Part shown: piece by piece, positions 1 to 7,723 of the stretch | Position numbering within the stretch: position 1 is the first letter of the stretch | Layout: every line of letters begins with the position of its first letter | Assembly (NCBI GenBank): GCA_964444385.1 | Contig: CAYUHD010000030.1 | Location: 1-16,717, forward strand | Length of the DNA stretch: 16,717 bases | Source: D2472 sp964444385 | GTDB lineage: Bacteria > Pseudomonadota > Gammaproteobacteria > Magnimaribacterales > D2472 | Direction of reading: 5' to 3' | Made by a program: the position numbers and the translations under genes | Notes under the pieces: model-generated | The model's database searches: none | What the model was told of the DNA's origin: nothing | Seen by the model: the letters and a program-made list of their open reading frames with translations, nothing else

Positions 1-1
1 A

Positions 2-406
2 ACAGAGCATTTTAGAACACTTGGTTACGAGAAATTTCTTCAAGATAATTCAGACTGGCAAAACATAGCAAAAGGAGCCCGTGATCTTGCATCGAGAGTT
101 AATGCAGATGCGATAGTAATTATTACTAGATCTGGTCAAACTGCAAATGTGGTTTCTAATACCAAGCCTTTTCGGATGCCGATATATGCATTTACGAATA
201 ATAGAGATACCTTTCATCAACTAAGTTTGATTGGTGGAATGCAACCCCGATTTATTAAATCCATAAAAAATCAATCAAGCACAATTTCAAGGATAAAATC
301 AATTTTAAATTCAGAAACTAAAGTTAAGAAATCATTAAAATTTGTCCTTATAGCAGGTATATATTCAGCATCTCATACAGATTCTATTCAAATAATTTCT
401 ACATAA
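2..406 (+). CDS. pyk: Pyruvate kinase, C-terminal part (5' end cut by window)
   Basis: Converts phosphoenolpyruvate and ADP to pyruvate and ATP in the cytoplasm, the last step of glycolysis and of the Entner-Doudoroff route. The frame is open from base 2 to the TAA at 404-406, about 134 codons, with no true start in view. It shows the regulatory C-terminal domain of the family: an IAKGARDLA helix, then AIVIITRSGQTA, where TRSG-TA is the family signature, then PIYAFT. The last stretch, ending near AGIYSASHTDSIQI, is a diverged version of the usual G-x-TN-I-V closing strand. MarC follows after a single base. The position beside a glucose operon fits, but a convergently placed lacI lies between. 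The family call is strong; the catalytic barrel is outside the window. Confidence 0.9.
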   Translation, partial: TEHFRTLGYEKFLQDNSDWQNIAKGARDLASRVNADAIVIITRSGQTANVVSNTKPFRMPIYAFTNNRDTFHQLSLIGGMQPRFIKSIKNQSSTISRIKSILNSETKVKKSLKFVLIAGIYSASHTDSIQIIST

Positions 407-407
407 T

Positions 408-1034
408 ATGTTTGATCAAGTCCTAGAGAATACTATTTTGTTATTTGTCGCAGTTGATCCAATTGCACTTGTGCCTATCTTTGCAAGTCTTACTCAGGGT
501 TTAAATAAAAAGGATGTAGAAAGAATCTATATTCAGGCAACAATAGTATCTTTTTTTATTTTAGCGCTGTTTTATTTATTTGGTACTTCAGTTTTGGATT
601 TAATGGGTATCTCTATGAGCTCATTTAAAATTATAGGAGGCTTATTTTTAATTGCTATTGCTTTTCAAATGGTCTTGGAGCAAAGACAAACCAGAAGACA
701 AAATACTGCTGAAGTAGCTTTAGATGATGAATCTATTCAGTCCCTTGCAATATTTCCATTGGCAATTCCCCTGATTGCTGGGCCTGGCGCCATGACCACA
801 GCGCTATTGATTGCTGAAACAAACTCGAGTGATCCAACTCAAATTTTGATTAATTTCCTCCCAATTTTAATTATTGTTATTTTAGTTGCCTTTGCGATGT
901 GGCTTTCAGCCAGCCTTTCAGCAAAAGTTGGACCGACAATTATAATTGTCGTTCAAAAGATTTTTGGAATCCTGCTAGGAGCTTTAGCAATAGAGTTTGT
1001 GGTTGCGGGTGTGATTGAGTCTTTTAAGTTATAA
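408..1034 (+). CDS. MarC/UPF0056 family inner-membrane protein
   Basis: A 208-residue integral membrane protein of the MarC family, which has no settled biochemical function; the old link to multiple antibiotic resistance was not upheld in E. coli. The N-terminal segment LLFVAVDPIALVPIFASLT, with its Asp-Pro pair, is the typical first-helix motif. About six hydrophobic helices follow, with a charged loop near residues 91-107 (EQRQTRRQ onward) and a FPLAIPLIAGPGAMTT segment that mirrors the first motif, consistent with the internal repeat of the family. The length is normal. The ATG lies one base after the pyk stop with no SD sequence, so co-transcription with pyk is likely. Its TTATAA end is shared with the end of lacI on the other strand. 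Confidence 0.9.
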   Translation: MFDQVLENTILLFVAVDPIALVPIFASLTQGLNKKDVERIYIQATIVSFFILALFYLFGTSVLDLMGISMSSFKIIGGLFLIAIAFQMVLEQRQTRRQNTAEVALDDESIQSLAIFPLAIPLIAGPGAMTTALLIAETNSSDPTQILINFLPILIIVILVAFAMWLSASLSAKVGPTIIIVVQKIFGILLGALAIEFVVAGVIESFKL

Positions 1035-2036
1035 GGTTTTTAAAGATTCTCTAACAATGAGTTCTGATTTAAATTCTTTAGATTTTGTTTGCTCCGCCAA
1101 ACCATCAAATTTAGCTATTAATATATTTGCAGCGTGGGCTGCCATTTTTTCTACCGGTTGTTTAACGGTTGTTAAGGCTGGCCATATTTGATGTGCAATA
1201 GGAGAGTCATCGAATCCAGCTAGGGAAATATCATCTGGTATTTGCATACCTTTCATTTGAGCTGATTTCATAATACCAGCAGCCATTGAATCATTACTTG
1301 CAAAAATAGCAGTTGGAATTTTTTTAGACTTAAAGATCTCAACCCCAGCATCAAAGCCTGATTTAAAACTAAAATTACCCTGCTTGATCCATTCATCATT
1401 TACTTCTATTCCATGAGTTTTCATCGCATCATGATATCCATTAAATCTTAAATGTGATGCTGAGTGTTTAGGATGGCCTTTGATAAACCCTATATCTTTA
1501 TGACCATGTTTAATAATTTCAGAGGTCAAGTTATATGCACCCTCATAGTCATTTGAAGAAACGTATAGAGACTCAGGATTCATTGTGCTTGGAGCAATGA
1601 CTGAATACTCTATTTTGTAATTGTCTAAATTTTCAAGGAAATCTTCCATATCGCTAAGGGGAGGGGTAATGATTAAGCCATCGATTTTAAAATCTTCAAC
1701 AAATTGAACAATATCAGCTTTTAAATCATTAGATTTATAGTTACATTCCTGGATTACTAGATTATAACCAGTTGTTTTGCAGGCATTTAAAATGCCACTT
1801 TGTACATCAGCTAGATAAGATTTATTAGGGTTGTCATAAAGTAAAGCAAGCATGTAAGATTTTTTTGATCTAAGACTTTGAGCACTTTTGTTAGGCTTAA
1901 AGCCAAGTTTCTTCACAGATGCCAATACTCTATTTTTTGTAGCTTTCGAAACATTTACTTCATTATTGATAACTCTTGATACAGTTTTGATAGATACTGC
2001 TGCATCTTTAGAGACATCTTTTATTGTAACTGCCAT
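1029..2036 (-). CDS. LacI-family transcriptional regulator of the glucose/glucan operon
   Basis: A 335-residue DNA-binding repressor of typical LacI length. Residues 3-24 form the helix-turn-helix (TIKDVSKDAAVSIKTVSRVI). The hinge region follows at about 48-57 (PNKSAQSLRS) and contains L55, the position that in this family wedges into the central CG step of the operator. From about residue 62 the protein is a periplasmic-binding-protein-like effector domain (LALLYDNP, DGLIITPP, IFASNDSMAAG, ISLAGFDDSPIA, LTTVKQP). It is transcribed away from the symporter-glucokinase-Pgl-GH3 genes across an 84-base gap holding a CG-centred palindrome, so it probably controls that operon in response to glucose or a beta-gluco-oligosaccharide; the ligand is inferred. 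There is no clear SD sequence before its ATG. Its stop overlaps the marC stop by 6 bases. Confidence 0.93.
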   Translation of the reverse strand: MAVTIKDVSKDAAVSIKTVSRVINNEVNVSKATKNRVLASVKKLGFKPNKSAQSLRSKKSYMLALLYDNPNKSYLADVQSGILNACKTTGYNLVIQECNYKSNDLKADIVQFVEDFKIDGLIITPPLSDMEDFLENLDNYKIEYSVIAPSTMNPESLYVSSNDYEGAYNLTSEIIKHGHKDIGFIKGHPKHSASHLRFNGYHDAMKTHGIEVNDEWIKQGNFSFKSGFDAGVEIFKSKKIPTAIFASNDSMAAGIMKSAQMKGMQIPDDISLAGFDDSPIAHQIWPALTTVKQPVEKMAAHAANILIAKFDGLAEQTKSKEFKSELIVRESLKTL

Positions 2037-2051
2037 TTTTTTTAAGTATGT

Positions 2052-2080
2052 TTGCCTTATCTTACTATTTTAACCATAAT
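2052..2080 (+). promoter_or_regulatory. Predicted sigma70 promoter of the symporter operon
   Basis: TTGCCT (2052-2057) and CATAAT (2075-2080) match the -35 and -10 consensus at 4/6 and 5/6, with an ideal 17-base spacer. Transcription would start near 2087, giving a leader of about 34 bases that includes the SD sequence and places the palindrome at 2089-2106 just after the start point. Read by eye; not scored against background in this AT-rich DNA. Confidence 0.5.
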
Positions 2081-2088
2081 GTATGTTT

Positions 2089-2106
2089 ATTGACAACGAT
2101 ATCAAT
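2089..2106. promoter_or_regulatory. Putative LacI-family operator
   Basis: The 18-base element attgacaa-CG-atatcaat is an imperfect palindrome around a central CG, with 6 of 8 positions in each arm pairing. A central CG and 14-18 base dyad are typical of LacI-family operators, and the core resembles the TGACAnCGnTGTCA type known for proteobacterial sugar regulators. It lies between lacI and the symporter gene, immediately after the predicted transcription start, where a bound repressor would block the operon. The assignment to this LacI is inference. Confidence 0.6.
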
Positions 2107-2113
2107 AAGGTGG
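2107..2113 (+). promoter_or_regulatory. Strong Shine-Dalgarno site of the symporter gene
   Basis: AAGGTGG sits 7 bases before the ATG at 2121, a good match to the anti-SD sequence at normal spacing. It fixes the start of the symporter and is notable because most genes here have no such site. It directly abuts the putative operator. Confidence 0.75.
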
Positions 2114-2120
2114 TGTATTA

Positions 2121-3686
2121 ATGTTGTTTAGTAATTTAGATATTTTCATTGTTACTTTTTACTGTGTTGGAATAATATTTCTAGCTCAATATGTTTCTCG
2201 ATCTCAACAAGGTGTTGAGAAAACAGCAGAAGATTATTTTTTAGCAGGCAGATCATTACCATGGTGGGCAATCGGTGCTTCTCTAATAGCTGCAAATATT
2301 TCAGCTGAACAAATCATTGGTATGTCTGGTCAAGGTTTTGTTGTTGGCATGGCGATAGCAACTTATGAGTTAACAGCAGCAATTGCTTTGATTGTTATGG
2401 CGAAATATTTTTTGCCGTTGTTTTTGAAAAAACAGATTTACACCATGCCTCAGTTTCTTGAACAAAGGTTTGATAAAAGAGTAAGTCTTGTTCTATCCTT
2501 TTTTTGGTTAGCTGTATATGTATTTATAAATTTGACCAGCGTACTATGGCTTGGCTCTCTAGCAATAAATTCATTAACTGGTATAGGTTTATTTTCTGGT
2601 CTTGTGCTTTTAGCACTACTTTCTTTGGCATACTCTCTTTGGGGCGGACTTAAAGCAGTCGCTATGACAGATATCATTCAGGTAGTCTTGTTGATTTTTG
2701 GAGGCCTATCTGTTTCTTATATTGCATTAAACCAAATTTCTGAAGGCGCTGGTGTTGTTAGTGGCTTAACACAGGTCTATCAATTACTTCCAGATAAGTT
2801 TGATATGATTTTATCTGCTGATCATCCAGCATATAAAGATTTACCCGGAGTATGGGTTTTAATTGGTGGTTTGTGGATAGCGCATTTTGCATATTGGGGA
2901 TTCAATCAATACATAACTCAACGAGCTTTGGGAGCCAAATCATTACCTGAGGCTCAAAAAGGAGTGATGTTTGCTGCTTACTTGAAGCTTTTAATGCCAT
3001 TTGTAGTGGTGCTCCCAGGAATATGTGCAGCAGTTATTTATCCAACTTTAGAAAAGTCAGATCAAGCCTATCCAATGATGATGTCTTTATTACCTAATGG
3101 GATATTAGGCCTCACTTTTGCCGCATTAGTTGCAGCAATAGTTTCTTCTTTAGCATCTATGACAAATAGCGTTAGCACTATTTTTACAATGGATATCTAT
3201 CGAAGTTTTGTTAAATCTCAACCCACAGAACAAAAGCTAGTTAATGTTGGTAGGAACATGGCTTGGATTGCATTGCTTATTGCTGTTTTTTGTGCGCAAC
3301 CATTGCTAGGAAGTATGGAATCAGCATTTCAATACATTCAAAACTTTACAGGATTTTTCACTCCAGGAATTTTAGTAATCTTTTTGGTTGCTTTATTTTG
3401 GAAAAAGGCTACTACTCTAAGCGTTCTAGTGGCAGCAATTATGTCCTTAATTTTGTCTTTATTTATTTTTCTTGTTTTCCCCGAGTATCCTTTCATTCAT
3501 AGAATGGGGGTCGTATTTTTAATTTCAGGTTTCGCCTGTTATTTAACCTCTTTGTTACAAGGATATAGAGACCAGGACAAAGCAATTGATATCTCGGGTA
3601 TTAATTTCAAGACTGAGATATCATTCAATATTAGTACAGTCATTATTTTTGTAATTTTAACTATTTCTTATTTTTTACTATGGTAA
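2121..3686 (+). CDS. SGLT-type Na+/glucose (galactose) symporter, SSS family
   Basis: A 521-residue inner-membrane sugar importer driven by sodium, close in length and sequence to vSGLT of Vibrio parahaemolyticus. Matches include AANISAEQ (57-64, vSGLT sugar-contact region with N59 and Q64), E83, the YWGFNQYITQRALGAKS segment (258-274) and K289. Na+-site residues A339, S342 and S343 lie in the VSSLASMTNS helix, followed by FTMDIY. The AFQYIQ segment further on corresponds to the region of vSGLT Q428. About 14 transmembrane helices are expected. One visible change is A86 where vSGLT has Ser, so exact sugar preference is open. The gene opens an operon with glucokinase, Pgl and an exported GH3 glucanase, pointing to glucose as the substrate. 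The glucokinase start lies inside its last codons. Confidence 0.92.
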   Translation: MLFSNLDIFIVTFYCVGIIFLAQYVSRSQQGVEKTAEDYFLAGRSLPWWAIGASLIAANISAEQIIGMSGQGFVVGMAIATYELTAAIALIVMAKYFLPLFLKKQIYTMPQFLEQRFDKRVSLVLSFFWLAVYVFINLTSVLWLGSLAINSLTGIGLFSGLVLLALLSLAYSLWGGLKAVAMTDIIQVVLLIFGGLSVSYIALNQISEGAGVVSGLTQVYQLLPDKFDMILSADHPAYKDLPGVWVLIGGLWIAHFAYWGFNQYITQRALGAKSLPEAQKGVMFAAYLKLLMPFVVVLPGICAAVIYPTLEKSDQAYPMMMSLLPNGILGLTFAALVAAIVSSLASMTNSVSTIFTMDIYRSFVKSQPTEQKLVNVGRNMAWIALLIAVFCAQPLLGSMESAFQYIQNFTGFFTPGILVIFLVALFWKKATTLSVLVAAIMSLILSLFIFLVFPEYPFIHRMGVVFLISGFACYLTSLLQGYRDQDKAIDISGINFKTEISFNISTVIIFVILTISYFLLW

Positions 3687-4630
3687 TTAACCCTAAAGTA
3701 CAATTTTTAAATACTAAAGTCTTACTAATAGATATTGGCGGCACAAATATTAGAACAGCCTCAGGTTATATTGGTTCAAGCAAGCTTATAAACCCAATTA
3801 AACAAAGTTTAGATTGTTTAGATTCATTTGATGAAATGTTACATGGCTTTTTAGATGAAGATTTAGCAATAAAACATATAGTTTTTTCTATTGCAGGTCC
3901 TAAACTTCATAATTCTATTGCAATGACTAATAGAGAATTTGAATTAGATGAAGCAGAAATTCTTAAAAATTTTAAAGTTGATTCTTGTCATATTCTTAAT
4001 GACTGGGAGTCTATTGGTCACGGATTGTCACTGTTTAAAAAGGAAGAAATGACCTTTATCAACGAAGGGAACCCTTTTAATGAAACAGCTTTAATTATAG
4101 GACCTGGAACTGGTTTAGGCGCAGCTCAAGTTATTAAAGAACATATTGTTCTTCCTACAGAAATTGGAAATAGTTCCTTTAGCATTCCCCCATTATTAAA
4201 AGAATTGGAGCTCTCAAATATTTCTGATTTTAATGTTATTGAAGATCTAATTTCTGGTGGTGGGCTATCTAAAATTTATTCATATTTTGCTGACGCAGAA
4301 AAATCAGCAGAAGATATTGTAAAAAATTATCATGCTGATAAATTGGCTCAAAAGAGTTCGAACATCTTTTTGATAGCTCTTTCGCAAATATTATCTGAGC
4401 TTGCCATGGTATATATGCCAGGAAAAGGTATCTATCTTGCAGGAGGCTTAATGCGTACTTTGTATGATTTTCTTGATATTGATGCCTTTATGAAGAACTT
4501 TTTAGTTAACAGAAAATCAATGCATTTAGATGTTTTGACTCAAATGCCAGTGATATTAATTAATCAAGAAATGACGTGTTTGCACGGCAGTTTAAATTTT
4601 ATTAATAAAATTAGTCAAAAGCTTAATTAA
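3680..4630 (+). CDS. glk: Glucokinase, Glk type
   Basis: Phosphorylates glucose with ATP to glucose-6-phosphate in the cytoplasm, the step needed after non-PTS import by the upstream symporter. The 316 residues carry the ASKHA-fold motifs in order: the phosphate-1 loop DIGGTN (18-23), a SIAGP strand (70-74), catalytic base D108 in LNDWES, the phosphate-2 loop GPGTGLGAA (141-149), a sugar-binding LPTEIGN segment (158-164; the usual Glk form is EGGH, so this is a diverged version), ISGGGLSKIY and the adenosine-site IYLAGG (251-256). Length is normal for E. coli-type Glk. The ATG overlaps the symporter end by 7 bases (ATGGTAA) without an SD sequence, so translation is probably coupled. No zinc-binding ROK cysteine cluster is seen, which favours Glk over ROK. 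Confidence 0.88.
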   Translation: MVINPKVQFLNTKVLLIDIGGTNIRTASGYIGSSKLINPIKQSLDCLDSFDEMLHGFLDEDLAIKHIVFSIAGPKLHNSIAMTNREFELDEAEILKNFKVDSCHILNDWESIGHGLSLFKKEEMTFINEGNPFNETALIIGPGTGLGAAQVIKEHIVLPTEIGNSSFSIPPLLKELELSNISDFNVIEDLISGGGLSKIYSYFADAEKSAEDIVKNYHADKLAQKSSNIFLIALSQILSELAMVYMPGKGIYLAGGLMRTLYDFLDIDAFMKNFLVNRKSMHLDVLTQMPVILINQEMTCLHGSLNFINKISQKLN

Positions 4631-4632
4631 CA

Positions 4633-5271
4633 TTGGAAGACCGAACTCTAGACATCTTATCTGAATCTATAGTTGATTCATTGGTCAGGGGAATTGTTTT
4701 AAATGGCTATGCATCGCTTGTTGTTTGCGGCGGTAATAGCCCATTGCCACTTTATCAAGTTTTAAGTAATGCAGACTTAGATTGGTCTAAAATTTTAATT
4801 TTTTTAGGAGATGATAGGGTAGTGCCTCAGGATCATAAGGATTCCAATGAGTTTCACATTCGTAATCATTTACTAATAAATAATGCGAGCTTAGCTAAAT
4901 TTCATTCTTTGCTCCATCCCAAGATATCAATAGACGATATAAGACTTCCCTTTGATGTGGTTTTGCTGGGACTGGGTAATGATGGGCACTTCGCATCATT
5001 GTTTCCAGATCAACTTAGTAACATCAGTGCGTTTGATATAAATGTTGAGCCAGATTTTATAATCTCTGATCAGTTTTTGGGCTCCCCAAGTTATAAGAGA
5101 ATTTCTATGAATCTTTCATTACTGCTCGATACTAAGCGATGTATTTTACTTGTACCCAATTCAGATAAAAGAATAATTGTTGAACAAGCATTTGTAAATA
5201 AACACCTACCTTTACATTTTTTATTAACTCAAGATAAGACGAAGATTGAATTTTCAGATTTAGATTTTTAA
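4633..5271 (+). CDS. pgl: 6-phosphogluconolactonase (DevB/Pgl type)
   Basis: Hydrolyses 6-phosphoglucono-delta-lactone to 6-phosphogluconate, the second step of the oxidative pentose phosphate and Entner-Doudoroff routes. The 212 residues show the family signatures: GGNSPLPLY (33-41, for the usual GGSTP), DDRVVPQDHKDSN (60-72) and GLGNDGHFASLFP (113-125) with the catalytic-region histidine H119, then a SPSYKRISMNLSLLL segment. It is somewhat short and diverged. The start must be the TTG at 4633: an in-frame stop lies at 4624-4626 and no ATG occurs until well inside the domain. The gap to glk is 2 bases, and no SD sequence is visible. Glucose-6-phosphate dehydrogenase, its expected partner, is not in the window. 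Confidence 0.87.
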   Translation: MEDRTLDILSESIVDSLVRGIVLNGYASLVVCGGNSPLPLYQVLSNADLDWSKILIFLGDDRVVPQDHKDSNEFHIRNHLLINNASLAKFHSLLHPKISIDDIRLPFDVVLLGLGNDGHFASLFPDQLSNISAFDINVEPDFIISDQFLGSPSYKRISMNLSLLLDTKRCILLVPNSDKRIIVEQAFVNKHLPLHFLLTQDKTKIEFSDLDF

Positions 5272-5283
5272 TATAGAGAAACT

Positions 5284-7716
5284 ATGAAAAAGTTTTTTTT
5301 AATCATTTTATTATTCCATGTACCCAGCATTTTGGCTCATGCAGATTGGACGCGAACAAACTCCTGTAAATACAAAAATTTTAATAATTCCGATCTTATT
5401 GAGCAATTAATAGATGGAATGAGTGTTGAGGAGAAAGTTGGCCAAGTTATACAAGGAGACTTAGATTTTATCTCGCCTGCAGATGTAAAGAAATTTAAAA
5501 TTGGATCGGTTTTAAATGGAGGGAATACTGCTCCAAATGGAGATAAATATAGCTCAGTTGATGATTGGAAGGATTTAAGTAAAGAATTTTATGATGCTTC
5601 TCCAACCTACAAAGGCATTAAGGTGCCTGTTTTGTGGGGCACTGATGCAGTTCATGGTCATAATAATGTTATTGGTGCAACTTTGTTTCCTCACAATATT
5701 GGCTTGGGAGCTACTGGTAATGTAGATTTGATAAGAAGAATTGGTGAAGTAATCGCCCTTGAGGTTTTATCAACAGGAGTAGCTTGGACATTTGCACCAA
5801 CAATTGCAGTTCCTCAAGATGATCGTTGGGGAAGAACATATGAGGGATTTTCTGAAGATCCACTTCTTGTATCGAAACTGGGTAAAGCATTTGTACTTGG
5901 CCTTCAGGGCCAGGCCGATACCTTCCTGGATAACAATCACGTAATAGCAACTGCAAAACATTTTATGGGAGATGGTGGTACCTTTGAGGGCGTTGACCAA
6001 GGTAATACTAGAATCTCAGAAATAGGTTTGAGAGAGCTTCATGGCTATCCATATTTTGATGCTTTAGATGCTTGTGCTCAAACGGTTATGGCAAGTTTTA
6101 ATTCTTGGAATGGCCAAAAACTTCATGGATACAAAAAATTGTTAACAGACATCTTAAAAAAGGATATGCAGTTTGATGGTTTTGTTGTAGGTGATTGGAA
6201 TGGCCATGGTCAAGTAAAGGGGTGCTCAAATGCAAAATGTGCCCAGTCTTTTAATGCTGGTGTAGATATGTTTATGGTTCCAGAAAACTGGAAAGATCTT
6301 TTGCGCAATACTATAAGACAAGTTAAATCAGGAGAAATATCTGAAACAAGACTCGATGAGGCTGTTAGGAATATTTTGACAGTTAAATCTAGACTTGGCT
6401 TATTTAATGGAAGAGTTCCACATGAATTTAAAGAGAATTATTTAGGTCATCCAAAGCACATTACTTTGGCTCGACAAGCAGTAAGAGAGTCACTTGTGCT
6501 ACTAAAAAATAATAATAATTTACTTCCATTAAACCCTTTACAGCATATAGGGATCATTGGTGAAGCAGCAAATAAAATTTCTTCTCAAACAGGGGGTTGG
6601 ACTATTACTTGGCAAGGAAGAGAAAACTTAAATAATGATTTTGTAAATGTTAGCTCAATATATAAAGCTTTAGAGCAGCTCATTCTTTTCTCTGGAGGAA
6701 CAATAGAGTTTTCTAAAAACGGTAAATTTACAAAGGATCCAGATGTAGTTATTGGTGTATTTGGTGAGGAACCATATGCTGAAATGCTTGGTGATTTAAA
6801 GGATGTTTCATTTGCTCCAACGGATCCAAAATTTTTACCATTACTTGAGGCAATTAATGCTCAGAGCATCCCAACTGTCAGCATCTTTTTATCTGGCAGA
6901 CCTTTAGTGGTAAATAGACAAATTAATGCTTCGGATGCTTTTATAGCTGCTTGGTTACCCGGAACAGCAGTTGAAGGTATTGTAGATGTAATATTTACAA
7001 AAGATAATGAAGTTAATTATGACTTCACGGGTAAGCTGTCTTACTCATGGCCAAAATCTAAAGATCAAGCTGTTCTTAATTTTACAGACAGTGTGTATGA
7101 TCCTTTATTCCCATTTGGATACGGTCTTACATATGGATCTAATTTTCAACTTGAAAGAATTCAAACAAATAATAGCGTTTCTAAATTAGACTTAGTTAAT
7201 GTATTTTTAGGAACTGCCTCAATCCCTGGAAAAGAATTTGTAGTCACTAAAACTGGTTCTGAGTTTGTTCTTAATGATAATTTTGTAAGTAGTAACAACA
7301 AAATAAAAATAACTAGATTTGATTATCAAAGACAAGATGATGCAAAGAATATAGTTTTTATTGATGATCAGTCTCTGCAGGCCTTTGGGATTTCTACAGA
7401 GTCACACGTAAATCTTTCATCAATGAAATCACCTTTTTATGAGATTATTATTAGGGTAAATAGTTTATCTAATCCGACCTTATATTTTAGCGTAGGATGT
7501 GGAAATAATTGCAGGGGATCAGTTGCACTTCCAGCGAAATCAATGACTGATTGGTCAACAATAAATGTACCTCTTTCGTGTTTAGAAAAAGATGGTTTAG
7601 ATAAAACTAAGATTCAGGTAAGAGGGCTATTTTTGAGCGAGCAGGGAATTAATTTTGATCTTAACTCAATCATTGTCAAAGATGGTAAAGCCACAGGAAG
7701 GGTTATCAGTTGTTAA
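5284..7716 (+). CDS. Exported GH3 exo-beta-glucanase/beta-glucosidase (ExoP-like)
   Basis: An 810-residue enzyme that removes glucose from the non-reducing ends of beta-glucans or cello- and laminari-oligosaccharides. Residues 1-20 are a signal peptide (KK start, hydrophobic core, cut near LAHA) without a lipobox, so a soluble periplasmic location is likely. The GH3 N-terminal barrel contains GTDAVHGHNN (119-128), DDRWGRTYEGFSEDP (179-193), AKHFMGDGG and the nucleophile D304 in GFVVGDWNGHG. The second domain carries GVFGEEPYAEMLGD (491-504), where the acid/base glutamate is expected; E496 or E500 is the candidate. Residues from about 640 form a third domain with a Cys pair in VGCGNNCRG, like the galactose-binding-like C-terminal domain of marine ExoP. 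It is the last gene of the symporter operon, 12 bases after pgl. Confidence 0.93.
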   Translation: MKKFFLIILLFHVPSILAHADWTRTNSCKYKNFNNSDLIEQLIDGMSVEEKVGQVIQGDLDFISPADVKKFKIGSVLNGGNTAPNGDKYSSVDDWKDLSKEFYDASPTYKGIKVPVLWGTDAVHGHNNVIGATLFPHNIGLGATGNVDLIRRIGEVIALEVLSTGVAWTFAPTIAVPQDDRWGRTYEGFSEDPLLVSKLGKAFVLGLQGQADTFLDNNHVIATAKHFMGDGGTFEGVDQGNTRISEIGLRELHGYPYFDALDACAQTVMASFNSWNGQKLHGYKKLLTDILKKDMQFDGFVVGDWNGHGQVKGCSNAKCAQSFNAGVDMFMVPENWKDLLRNTIRQVKSGEISETRLDEAVRNILTVKSRLGLFNGRVPHEFKENYLGHPKHITLARQAVRESLVLLKNNNNLLPLNPLQHIGIIGEAANKISSQTGGWTITWQGRENLNNDFVNVSSIYKALEQLILFSGGTIEFSKNGKFTKDPDVVIGVFGEEPYAEMLGDLKDVSFAPTDPKFLPLLEAINAQSIPTVSIFLSGRPLVVNRQINASDAFIAAWLPGTAVEGIVDVIFTKDNEVNYDFTGKLSYSWPKSKDQAVLNFTDSVYDPLFPFGYGLTYGSNFQLERIQTNNSVSKLDLVNVFLGTASIPGKEFVVTKTGSEFVLNDNFVSSNNKIKITRFDYQRQDDAKNIVFIDDQSLQAFGISTESHVNLSSMKSPFYEIIIRVNSLSNPTLYFSVGCGNNCRGSVALPAKSMTDWSTINVPLSCLEKDGLDKTKIQVRGLFLSEQGINFDLNSIIVKDGKATGRVISC

Positions 7717-7723
7717 TTAGCTT

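Noticed and set aside
1888..2073. 61-codon plus-strand open frame over the start of lacI
   Set aside because: It is antisense to the well-supported helix-turn-helix region, its product resembles nothing recognisable, and it has no initiation signal.
2090..2095. Perfect TTGACA taken as a -35 box for the symporter
   Set aside because: The only matching -10 downstream would put the start of transcription at or after the ATG and waste the strong SD sequence. The hexamer is better explained as part of the operator palindrome.
2450..2677. 75-codon minus-strand open frame inside the symporter gene
   Set aside because: It lies wholly within a gene with strong vSGLT similarity throughout and is best explained as a chance frame.
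3263..3502. 79-codon plus-strand open frame inside the symporter gene in another frame
   Set aside because: Low-complexity, cysteine- and phenylalanine-rich product, fully inside a conserved coding region.
5711..6000. Two overlapping minus-strand frames within the GH3 gene
   Set aside because: Both are antisense to the conserved catalytic barrel and have no plausible product.
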